DNA from: JBDHZK01 sp039811865
GTDB lineage: Bacteria > Actinomycetota > Actinomycetes > Propionibacteriales > Propionibacteriaceae
Assembly (NCBI GenBank): GCA_039811865.1
Contig: JBDHZK010000119.1
Coordinates: 1 to 8,629, forward strand
DNA: 8,629 bases
Direction of reading: 5' to 3'
Shown: piece by piece, positions 1 to 5,771 of the stretch
How the letters are laid out: each line of letters opens with the position of its first letter
Position numbering within the stretch: position 1 is the stretch's first letter
The notes under the pieces: model-generated
Told to the model about the DNA's origin: nothing
Databases searched by the model: none
The model's input: only the letters and a program-made list of their open reading frames with translations
Program-made: the position numbers and the translations under genes

Positions 1-53
1 CATCCCGGTAGACTGCCGCCCACGCGGCGACTGAAACGAGGGATGCCTCACCC
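1..53 (+). other. Upstream flank, probable tail of preceding gene plus SD of first gene
   Basis: All three forward frames are open from the window edge and close at TAG 9-11, TGA 32-34 or TGA 55-57, so the true end of the upstream gene cannot be chosen. In actinobacteria the gene before this CNNM/CBS family member is commonly ybeY, which is an expectation from gene order and not something visible here. The third possibility would overlap the next start as ATGA (54-57), a common coupling arrangement. A ribosome-binding site GAGGGA at 38-43 sits 10 bases before the ATG at 54. Confidence 0.3.
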
Positions 54-1388
54 ATGACGCAGAACCAGTGGATCGCCCTGGCATGCGCACTGGTCAGCTT
101 GGTGCTGGCGGGGTTGCTCACCGCCGCGGAGTCGGCGCTGGCGCAGTTCTCGCGCAGCCGCGCGGAGGGTCTGGTCGCCGAGGGACGTCCCGGGGCGCAG
201 CGCTTGCTGCTCATCGCGCAGGATCCGGCTCCGACCACCAACGCATCGCTGTTCGTCCGCAAGACGCTCGAGATCACCGCGATCGTCTTGGTGGCTTGGG
301 TCTTCTTCGGCCTGCTCCCCGACACCTGGGAGCGGCTGCTGTTTCCCATCGTCGTGATGGTGCTGGTGGCCTTCATCGCCTTGGGCGTCGCGCCCCGCAC
401 GCTCGGTCGCCAACACGCCGACCAGATCGCGCTGGCGGCGTCCCTCCCGCTCAGCCTGCTGACCTCTCTGTTCGGCCCGGTCGCGCAGTTGATGATCTGG
501 ATCGGCAACGCGCTCACGCCCGGCCGCGGGTTCAGCGACGGACCGTTCGCCTCCGAGGCCGAACTTCGCGAGCTGGTCGACATCGCCGAGGCCAGCTCGG
601 TGATCGAGGCGGGCGAGCGCAAGATGATTCATTCGGTCTTCGAACTCGGCGACACCATCGTCAAGGAGGTCATGGTCCCCCGCGTCGAGATGGTCTACAT
701 CGAGGCCACCAAAACGCTGCGGCAAGGGGTTTCGCTGGCGCTGCGGTCCGGCTTCAGCCGCATCCCGGTGATCGGTGAGGACTTGGACGACGTGGTCGGC
801 GTCCTCTACCTCAAGGACGTGATCCGACGCATGTACGACAACCCCACCGCGCAGGTCAGCGAGAAGGTGTCCTCGCTGATGCGCCAGCCGACCTATTGCC
901 CCGATTCCAAACCGGTGGACGAGCTGTTGGCCGACATGCAGCGCACCCACAGCCACGTGGTCATCATCGTGGACGAGTTCGGTGGCACCGCCGGACTGGC
1001 GACGATCGAGGACATCCTGGAAGAGATCGTCGGCGAGATCGTGGACGAGTTCGACGAGGAGATCCCCCCTTCGACCCGCCTGGACGACGGCCGCTTCCGG
1101 GTCTCCGCGAGGCTCTCGGTGGACGACCTGGCCGAGCTGTTCGGTTTCGACGCCGACGATGACGAGGTCGACACCGTGCTGGGCCTGATGGCCAAGCAGT
1201 TGAACAAGGTGCCGATCCCGGGCTCGGTGGTCCGCTGGGAGGGGATCGAGCTGATCGCCGAACGCGGCTGGGGACGCCGCAACGCCATTCGCACGATCGT
1301 CGCCCGCCTCGTGGACGGTGACGCCGAAGACCCGGCCGCCGAGGCGGCCGCCAAGCTCGCCGCCGAGTCGGCCAGGAGGACGACCTAG
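54..1388 (+). CDS. CNNM/CBS-domain membrane transporter (HlyC/CorC family, 'hemolysin family protein')
   Basis: The product is a 444-residue integral membrane protein of the CNNM/CorC family, whose members are linked to Mg2+ and divalent cation efflux. The N-terminal DUF21 region (about 1-165) has hydrophobic segments near 5-27, 73-90, 95-117 and 127-153. It carries the APRTLGRQHA version (113-122) of the family's EVxPKTLA motif, which I remember as the form in actinobacterial members. Then come a linker helix with ASEAELRELVDIAE (166-179), two CBS domains (about 205-262 and 270-330; the second has VDEFGGTAGLATIEDILEEI at 307-326), and a CorC_HlyC C-terminal domain (about 340-420). Length and domain order are normal for the family. 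The start at 54 has GAGGGA 10 bases upstream. The last codon overlaps the era start by one base, so the two are co-transcribed and probably coupled. The old name 'hemolysin' is historical. The family call is firm, but the transported ion cannot be read from sequence. Confidence 0.93.
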   Translation: MTQNQWIALACALVSLVLAGLLTAAESALAQFSRSRAEGLVAEGRPGAQRLLLIAQDPAPTTNASLFVRKTLEITAIVLVAWVFFGLLPDTWERLLFPIVVMVLVAFIALGVAPRTLGRQHADQIALAASLPLSLLTSLFGPVAQLMIWIGNALTPGRGFSDGPFASEAELRELVDIAEASSVIEAGERKMIHSVFELGDTIVKEVMVPRVEMVYIEATKTLRQGVSLALRSGFSRIPVIGEDLDDVVGVLYLKDVIRRMYDNPTAQVSEKVSSLMRQPTYCPDSKPVDELLADMQRTHSHVVIIVDEFGGTAGLATIEDILEEIVGEIVDEFDEEIPPSTRLDDGRFRVSARLSVDDLAELFGFDADDDEVDTVLGLMAKQLNKVPIPGSVVRWEGIELIAERGWGRRNAIRTIVARLVDGDAEDPAAEAAAKLAAESARRTT

Positions 1389-1390
1389 TG
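1374..1390 (+). promoter_or_regulatory. Ribosome-binding site that sets the era GTG start
   Basis: AGGAGGA at 1374-1380 lies inside the last codons of the CNNM gene, 7 bases before GTG 1388-1390. It is the strongest Shine-Dalgarno match in the window. The upstream stop TAG (1386-1388) shares its G with the GTG, so ribosomes finishing the first gene can restart at era. Confidence 0.85.
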
Positions 1391-2311
1391 AACGCACAAT
1401 TCCGCTCCGGATTCGCCTGCTTCGTGGGACGTCCCAACGCCGGGAAGTCCACGCTGCTGAACGCGCTCGTCGGGGCCAAGGTCGCCATCGCGTCCGGCAA
1501 ACCGCAGACCACCCGCCATGCGATCCGGGGCATCGTCCACACGCCCGACGCGCAGTTGGTGATCATCGATACCCCGGGCCTGCACCGGCCCCGAACGCTG
1601 CTCGGGGAACGGCTCAACGACCTCGTCCGCGAAACCTGGACCGAGGTAGACATCGTCGGCGTCTGCCTGCCCGCCGACCAGCGCGTCGGGCCGGGCGACA
1701 CCTACATCGTCAAGGAGATCGCCGAGTTGGCCAAGCGGCCGAAGCTGGTGGCGCTGGCGACGAAGTCCGACCTCGCGTCCCCGACCCGGATGCGTGAACA
1801 TCTGCTCAAGATCCAGAGCTTGCAGGACGAGCTCGGCATCGAGTGGGCGCACATCGTCCCCGTCTCGGCGGTGGCAGGCGACCAGGTGGACGTCGTCCGC
1901 GATTGCCTGATCGATCTGCTGCCCGAGGGGCCGGCGTTCTACCCCGAGGGCGAGGTGACCGACGAGCCGGAGGAAACGCTGATCGCCGAACTCATCCGCG
2001 AGGCCGCGCTCGAGGGCGTCCGGGACGAGCTTCCGCACTCGATCACCGTCGTCATCGACGAGATGCGGCTGCGCGAGGGACGATCCGAGGACAAGCCCCT
2101 GCTCGACATCTTCGCCTCGATGATCGTCGAGCGGGACTCCCAGAAGGGCATCGTGATCGGGCACAAGGGTTCGCGGCTGCGCGAGGTCGGCACCGCCGCC
2201 CGCCACCAGATCGCCGCGCTGCTCGGCACGCCCGTCCACCTCGACCTGCGCGTGAAGGTCCTCAAGGATTGGCAGCGCGACCCGAAGTTCCTGAATCGCC
2301 TCGGCTTCTGA
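1388..2311 (+). CDS. era: Ribosome-assembly GTPase Era
   Basis: The product is a 307-residue GTPase that binds 16S rRNA near its 3' end and acts late in 30S subunit maturation; it is cytoplasmic or membrane-associated. The G domain shows G1 GRPNAGKS (14-21), switch-I threonines in PQTTRH (39-44), G3 DTPG (61-64), G4 as TKSD (126-129) and G5 SAVAGDQ (160-166). G4 differs from the textbook NKxD by threonine for asparagine; TKxD also occurs in other actinobacterial Era proteins, so I do not read it as a defect. The C-terminal KH RNA-binding domain (about 220-305) contains IGHKGSRLREVG (257-268) with the GxxG loop GHKG, and ends in the typical KDWQRDPKFLNRLGF. The length is usual for Era. The GTG start is chosen because a strong SD precedes it and the protein begins just before the GFACFVGRPNAGKS strand as in homologues. 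It is second in an operon with the CNNM gene. Confidence 0.97.
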   Translation: MNAQFRSGFACFVGRPNAGKSTLLNALVGAKVAIASGKPQTTRHAIRGIVHTPDAQLVIIDTPGLHRPRTLLGERLNDLVRETWTEVDIVGVCLPADQRVGPGDTYIVKEIAELAKRPKLVALATKSDLASPTRMREHLLKIQSLQDELGIEWAHIVPVSAVAGDQVDVVRDCLIDLLPEGPAFYPEGEVTDEPEETLIAELIREAALEGVRDELPHSITVVIDEMRLREGRSEDKPLLDIFASMIVERDSQKGIVIGHKGSRLREVGTAARHQIAALLGTPVHLDLRVKVLKDWQRDPKFLNRLGF

Positions 2312-2336
2312 CTCCTGACCGGCCCGGGACGGCAGC

Positions 2337-2363
2337 GCCGGCCAGCAATCCGGCTCGGCCGGC
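2337..2363 (+). terminator. Possible weak terminator hairpin after era
   Basis: GCCGGCC (2337-2343) and GGCCGGC (2357-2363) form a perfect 7-bp stem around a 13-base loop, 26 bases after the era stop codon. No T-run follows, so efficient intrinsic termination is doubtful. The position between two transcription units is the main support. Confidence 0.3.
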
Positions 2364-2395
2364 CGCCTGGTTGCGGCGGCGATAGGCTCGGCCGG
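2352..2395 (+). repeat. Two 11-base direct repeats at the FUSC promoter
   Basis: GGCTCGGCCGG occurs at 2352-2362 and again at 2385-2395, 33 bases apart, which is close to three helical turns. The second copy covers the end of the proposed -10 box and the first base of the start codon. In such GC-rich sequence an 11-base match within 80 bases could be chance. It could also be a paired operator site. Confidence 0.35.
2383..2395 (+). promoter_or_regulatory. -10 box and leaderless start of the FUSC gene
   Basis: TAGGCT (2383-2388) fits the actinobacterial TANNNT -10 pattern and ends 6 bases before GTG 2395. That distance would place the transcription start on or next to the start codon. No Shine-Dalgarno sequence precedes the GTG. 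I found no -35 hexamer at 16-18 bases upstream. Confidence 0.5.
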
Positions 2396-3594
2396 TGGGT
2401 GAGGTCGAGCGGGAACACAATCGTTTCGACCTGCGCCAGTGGGCCGCCTACCTCGGACTCCGGGCGCGCCAAGGGGCTCGTCGCGTCCGGGGCGCTTGGT
2501 GGCCGGTGCTCCAAGCATCGATCGCGGCGTTCATCGCCTACTCGATCTCGCACTTCCTGCTGGGTCGCCAGATGCCGTTCTTCGCGCCCATCGCGGCCTG
2601 GATCTGCCTCGGCTTCACCCTCAACCGCGTGCCGCGAAAGGTCGCGGAGATGGGGATCGGGGCGACCCTGGGGGTCCTGATCGGCGAGGTTCTCTACCTG
2701 TGGTTCGGTGAGGGCGCCTGGCAGATCACGCTCGCTCTCGTCGTCGGCGCCCTGGTCGGTCGATTCATGGACCGTGGCGACCTGTTCACCATGCAGACCG
2801 GCGTGAACGCCGTGGTCGTGGTGGGGTTGGGCTCCTATGCCTCCGCCAGCGGGGGAGTAATGGGACGCTCGCTCGACGCGCTCGTCGGCGCGGCGGTGGC
2901 CTTCGTCTTCTCCGTCTTCCTGCCCCGCGATCTCGGACGGCGGCCGCGCCGCAACGTCCGTTCGATCCAAAACGAACTGGCGTCGTTGATGTCTGTCCTG
3001 GCCGAGGGCCTCAAGCGCGGCAGCATCGATCACGTCCGGGACGCCGACGCGCGCCTGCGTGGCGTCGAGCAGATCATGACCGACGCCCAAACGGCGGTGA
3101 ACTCGGCCTCGGAGATCTCCCGGCTGAACCCGGCCATGAGGACCGAGCGGGCTCAGTTGGGCGAGCTCGCGCGGCAGTGCGAGATCCTCAACCGAACCCT
3201 CCACAGTGTGGAGGTGCTGCTGCGCCAGGCTCGCGGGCTGGTGCTGGAGGCGGGGACGAGCATTCCGGTGGCGATCCTCCTGGACGAGGGCGCGGCCGTC
3301 CTGCGCTCGCTGTCGGCGGACCTCGCCGAGTGGATCGAGCCCACCGATGCCCGCGCCGAGGCGAAGGCCCTGGCGGTGGCCTGCCTGCCGGACGAGCACC
3401 GCTACCCGGGATGGCGGGCGGGGGCAATGGTGTCGGTGATGCGGTCGGTCGCCGTCGACCTTCTTCAGATGACGGGACTCTCGCTGCGGCAGGCGCGTGA
3501 AGTCCTGCCCGAAACCGAGCCGCGCGAGGACGTCTCGTTGGGTGTGGACGCCAGCGACGGGCCCTCCGGCATCTGGGGTGTGAGCAGTGCGTGA
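2395..3594 (+). CDS. FUSC / aromatic acid exporter-like membrane protein
   Basis: The product is a 399-residue membrane protein resembling the FUSC/ArAE superfamily, whose studied members (for example AaeB) export aromatic carboxylic acids; the substrate here is unknown. After a basic cytoplasmic start (1-35), hydrophobic segments lie near 37-56, 60-78, 88-104, 109-123, 135-152 and 158-177. The signature is in the first hairpin, with the Pro/Phe-rich PFFAPIAAWICLGFTLNRVP at 61-80. Residues about 185-399 form a soluble, helical, charged region (IQNELASLMSVLAEGL, 191-206; a long helix pair to about 285), as in other family members. There is one membrane half only, unlike the duplicated full-length exporters. 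GTG 2395 is chosen because a -10 box sits 6 bases before it and no SD supports a later start. The stop codon overlaps the -35 of the leuA promoter. The family call is fairly secure, the function is not. Confidence 0.8.
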   Translation: MGEVEREHNRFDLRQWAAYLGLRARQGARRVRGAWWPVLQASIAAFIAYSISHFLLGRQMPFFAPIAAWICLGFTLNRVPRKVAEMGIGATLGVLIGEVLYLWFGEGAWQITLALVVGALVGRFMDRGDLFTMQTGVNAVVVVGLGSYASASGGVMGRSLDALVGAAVAFVFSVFLPRDLGRRPRRNVRSIQNELASLMSVLAEGLKRGSIDHVRDADARLRGVEQIMTDAQTAVNSASEISRLNPAMRTERAQLGELARQCEILNRTLHSVEVLLRQARGLVLEAGTSIPVAILLDEGAAVLRSLSADLAEWIEPTDARAEAKALAVACLPDEHRYPGWRAGAMVSVMRSVAVDLLQMTGLSLRQAREVLPETEPREDVSLGVDASDGPSGIWGVSSA

Positions 3595-3626
3595 CGCGTC
3601 CGTAATCTGGGGCTACAGTGACGGCA
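3591..3626 (+). promoter_or_regulatory. leuA promoter with leaderless leader peptide
   Basis: A -35-like GTGACG (3591-3596, matching the TGAC core) and a -10 TACAGT (3614-3619) are separated by exactly 17 bases. Transcription would start about 3626, which is the A of the leader-peptide ATG. The -35 overlaps the FUSC stop codon TGA (3592-3594), so leuA has its own promoter although the gap behind FUSC is small. Confidence 0.65.
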
Positions 3627-3676
3627 TGTGGTCCGGCACCCTCCTGCTTCTTCGCCGCAGCGAGGCCAAGTCCTAA
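3626..3676 (+). CDS. leuA leader peptide (leucine attenuator peptide)
   Basis: This small ORF encodes MWSGTLLLLRRSEAKS, 16 residues, ending at TAA 3674-3676. Four consecutive leucine codons (CTC CTG CTT CTT, 3641-3652) stand upstream of a leucine-biosynthesis gene, the hallmark of a control peptide that senses charged tRNA-Leu. The ATG lies 6 bases after the -10 box with no SD, so it would be translated from a leaderless mRNA. The codons for RRSEAKS run through the 5' arm of the downstream hairpin, so ribosome position decides whether that hairpin forms. I recall leucine-rich leader peptides of this general type upstream of leuA in other actinobacteria. The peptide itself probably has no other function. 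Confidence 0.82.
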   Translation: MWSGTLLLLRRSEAKS

Positions 3677-3740
3677 CAGATCAGGCTTCCTCGTTGCGGA
3701 GTCGACTCGCGCCTGGCAACCCACCCACTTTGTCGAGGAA
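3655..3740 (+). promoter_or_regulatory. leuA leader RNA: hairpin / anti-SD translation attenuator
   Basis: CCGCAGCGAGG (3655-3665) pairs with CCTCGTTGCGG (3689-3699) over 11 bp with one G-U. Above it AAG (3668-3670) and CCT (3672-3674) pair with AGGCTT (3683-3688), with a bulged T and an 8-base loop holding most of the leader stop codon. The 3' side also contains TTCCTCG (3687-3693), the exact complement of CGAGGAA (3734-3740), which includes the leuA SD. The two pairings exclude each other. With the upstream hairpin formed the SD is free; with the 5' arm occupied by a ribosome that has reached the leader stop codon, the anti-SD can mask it. CAGGC (3682-3686) can also pair with GCCTG (3711-3715), giving a possible extra helix or pseudoknot. 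No T-run exists here, so control of translation fits better than control of termination. Confidence 0.72.
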
Positions 3741-3743
3741 CCA

Positions 3744-5492
3744 ATGACCACAACGCCCTTCGGGACGCGCCCCCAGCCGCGCCCGATGCAACAACAAAGC
3801 CCGATGCCGTTTTGGCGGTACACCGCCTTCGAGCCGGTGGACGTCCCCGACCGGACCTGGCCGACCAAGAAGATCACCGCCGCGCCGCGCTGGCTGTCCA
3901 CCGATCTGCGCGACGGCAACCAGGCCCTGATCGACCCGATGACCCCGTCGCGCAAGCGACGCATGTTCGACCTGCTCGTAGCGATGGGCTACAAGGAGAT
4001 CGAGGTCGGCTTCCCGTCGGCGTCCCAGACCGACTTCGACTTCGTGCGCAGCTTGATCGTCGGCGATCACATCCCCGACGACGTCACCATCAGCGTCCTC
4101 ACCCAGGCGCGCGAGGATCTGATCGAGCGCACCGCGCAGTCGCTGGTCGGGGCGCGACGGGCGACGATCCACATGTACAACGCAACCGCCGAGCTGTTCC
4201 GCCGGGTCGTGTTCGGCATCGACGAGGCCCAGTGCATCGCGATGGCTACTCGCGGCACCGAACTGGTCATGAAGTACGCCGAGCAGGCGCTCGGGGATGT
4301 CGAGTTCGGCTACCAGTACAGCCCGGAGATCTTCACCCAAACCCCGACCGACTTCGCCGTCGAGGTCTGCAACAAGGTGATGGACGTCTGGCAGCCCTCG
4401 GCCGGACGCGAGATCATCCTCAACCTGCCGGCCACCGTCGAGCGATCCACGCCGAACACCTACGCCGACCAGATCGAGTACTTCGGGCGCCACGTCCGCA
4501 ACCGCCCGAACGTCGCGATCTCGCTGCACCCGCACAACGACCGCGGCACTGCGGTCGCCGCCACGGAGCTCGCCTTGATGGCCGGCGCGGATCGCGTCGA
4601 GGGCTGCCTGTTCGGCCACGGCGAGCGCACCGGCAACGTCTGCCTGGTCACGCTGGGTATGAACCTGTTCAGCCAAGGGGTCGATCCGAAGATCGACTTC
4701 TCCGACATCGACGAGATCCGTCGCACCGTGGAGTACTGCACCAACCTGCCCGTCCACCCGCGCCATCCGTACGCGGGGGACCTGGTCTACACCGCCTTCT
4801 CCGGCTCCCATCAAGACGCCATCAAGAAGGGGCTGGAGGCGCTGGAGAGACAGGCCCTGAACCAGGGCTCGACGATGCACCAGATTCCGTGGGAGGCGCC
4901 GTACCTGCCGATCGACCCGCATGACGTGGGCCGTTCCTACGAGGCGGTGATCCGGGTCAACTCGCAGTCCGGCAAGGGCGGGATGGCCTACATCATGAAG
5001 ACCGAGCACAAACTCGACCTGCCCCGCCGCCTGCAGATGGAGTTCTCGCGGGTGGTCCAAAAGCACACCGATTCGGCCGGCGGGGAGGTGACGCCGGAGG
5101 AGATGTGGCGCATCTTCGACGCCGAGTACCTGTCCCGGACGCAACCGCTGGAGCTGATCTCGGTCCCCAGCATCAGCAATGGCGGGGTCTACACCGTTTC
5201 GGCGCGGGTGCGTAACAAGGGTGTCGACAAGACGGTCGAGGGCGAGGGCAACGGCCCGGTCGCGGCGTTCGTCGACGCACTGTCGCTGCTCGGCTACCAA
5301 GTGCGCGTGCTGGACTACTCCGAACACGCTCTTTCCTCAGGCGGGGACGCCATGGCCGCCGCATACGTCGAGACCGAGGTTGTCGTCGACGGCGAGGAGC
5401 AGACGTTCTGGGGTGTCGGGTTCCATTCGTCCATCTCGACCGCATCCATGAAAGCCGTTGTCAGCGCGATCAACCGGGCGCTGGCTGGCTGA
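3744..5492 (+). CDS. leuA: 2-isopropylmalate synthase LeuA
   Basis: The product condenses acetyl-CoA with 2-oxoisovalerate to 2-isopropylmalate, the committed step of leucine synthesis, in the cytoplasm. The 582-residue length fits the long actinobacterial/fungal class (LeuA type 2). The TIM-barrel catalytic domain (about 45-335) has STDLRDGNQALIDPM (52-66) with the Arg-Asp pair of the active site (R56, D57), GFPSASQTDFDFVR (89-102) and metal-binding SLHPHNDRG (260-268). A linker follows, then a C-terminal allosteric domain (about 450-582) with SISNGGVYTVSARV and EGEGNGPVAAFVDALSLLG (500-518), the part that normally senses leucine. ATG 3744 is chosen because GAGGAA (3735-3740) precedes it. 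A longer frame open back to GTG 3618 would translate the leader RNA and look unlike LeuA. Expression is likely controlled by the leader, activity by leucine feedback. A strong terminator follows. Confidence 0.97.
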   Translation: MTTTPFGTRPQPRPMQQQSPMPFWRYTAFEPVDVPDRTWPTKKITAAPRWLSTDLRDGNQALIDPMTPSRKRRMFDLLVAMGYKEIEVGFPSASQTDFDFVRSLIVGDHIPDDVTISVLTQAREDLIERTAQSLVGARRATIHMYNATAELFRRVVFGIDEAQCIAMATRGTELVMKYAEQALGDVEFGYQYSPEIFTQTPTDFAVEVCNKVMDVWQPSAGREIILNLPATVERSTPNTYADQIEYFGRHVRNRPNVAISLHPHNDRGTAVAATELALMAGADRVEGCLFGHGERTGNVCLVTLGMNLFSQGVDPKIDFSDIDEIRRTVEYCTNLPVHPRHPYAGDLVYTAFSGSHQDAIKKGLEALERQALNQGSTMHQIPWEAPYLPIDPHDVGRSYEAVIRVNSQSGKGGMAYIMKTEHKLDLPRRLQMEFSRVVQKHTDSAGGEVTPEEMWRIFDAEYLSRTQPLELISVPSISNGGVYTVSARVRNKGVDKTVEGEGNGPVAAFVDALSLLGYQVRVLDYSEHALSSGGDAMAAAYVETEVVVDGEEQTFWGVGFHSSISTASMKAVVSAINRALAG

Positions 5493-5560
5493 CCACCCAA
5501 ACGTGCCGGGGTCGCACCAAGACCTCGGCCGGCGGCTCGCCTCATCCGCGCGAAGCCGCG

Positions 5561-5607
5561 ACGCCCGTCCCGATCAGAGCCCACCGGCTCGTCGGGGCGG
5601 GCGTTTT
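5561..5607 (+). terminator. Intrinsic terminator of leuA
   Basis: ACGCCCGTCCCGA (5561-5573) pairs with TCGGGGCGGGCGT (5592-5604) over 13 bp with a single G-U. Inside its loop GAGCC (5577-5581) and GGCTC (5586-5590) form a second 5-bp stem with loop CACC. TTTT (5604-5607) follows at once. This is the only convincing intrinsic terminator in the window, 68 bases after the leuA stop. A weaker stem GCGGCT/AGCCGC (5532-5537/5554-5559) lies just before it. The 5' flank is not A-rich, so it looks one-directional. Confidence 0.88.
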
Positions 5608-5620
5608 GTGCGCGGCGCAC
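5608..5620 (+). repeat. 13-base palindrome directly after the leuA terminator
   Basis: GTGCGCGGCGCAC is a perfect inverted repeat (6-bp arms, one central base) that begins immediately after the terminator T-run. It could add to termination or be a protein-binding site. It lies about 140 bases before the argG -10. No T-run follows it. Confidence 0.4.
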
Positions 5621-5739
5621 CAGCCCCGCGCACAGGAATGACATGCAACGGCTGTTTGACCCCACCCGGTCCCAAAACGGCGTTCCGCGTCGGATCCGTT
5701 GGCACCACTGCGGCCCGCCCCGCTTCGGACATGGTTCGG

Positions 5740-5771
5740 GAGCGCCTTCGGCGCTCAATAGGATCGTCCCC
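5740..5771 (+). promoter_or_regulatory. argG promoter with palindrome in the spacer, leaderless start
   Basis: The -10 TAGGAT (5759-5764) ends 7 bases before ATG 5772, so transcription would begin at the start codon; no SD is present. The -35 is poor (TTCGGG 5735-5740 or TCGGGA 5736-5741). The spacer is filled by GAGCGCCTTCGGCGCTC (5740-5756), a perfect 7-bp inverted repeat around TTC. Its place between -35 and -10 suggests an operator, which would also fit the weak -35 if a regulator helps or blocks polymerase. It does not resemble the AT-rich ArgR box. Confidence 0.55.

Noticed and set aside
126..129. Era G4 motif TKSD in place of NKxD (residue numbers 126-129 of the protein, bases about 1763-1774) as a sign of a defective GTPase
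   Set aside because: TKxD is seen in other actinobacterial Era proteins and every other motif is intact.
48..1397. Long open frame (449 codons) on the minus strand opposite the CNNM gene
   Set aside because: It is the GC-skewed shadow of a gene with clear DUF21, CBS and CorC motifs; its own translation is Asp/Arg/Gly-rich without any recognisable domain.
1385..2518. Long minus-strand open frame opposite era
   Set aside because: Antisense shadow of a gene with all Era motifs; composition is typical of the complement of high-GC coding sequence.
3618..3743. In-frame extension of leuA back to GTG 3618 (42 extra codons)
   Set aside because: It would run through the leader-peptide and hairpin region, its sequence does not resemble LeuA, and ATG 3744 has GAGGAA upstream.
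3681..5327. Minus-strand open frame of 548 codons opposite leuA
   Set aside because: Antisense shadow; the plus strand encodes an unmistakable LeuA with active-site and regulatory-domain motifs.
5643..5771. In-frame extension of argG back to ATG 5643, which has AGGA 5 bases upstream
   Set aside because: Homologues start at MSKVLTSLPVG, the extension is Arg/Pro-rich and unlike ArgG, and the -10 box before ATG 5772 would lie inside it. The SD-like match keeps a small doubt.
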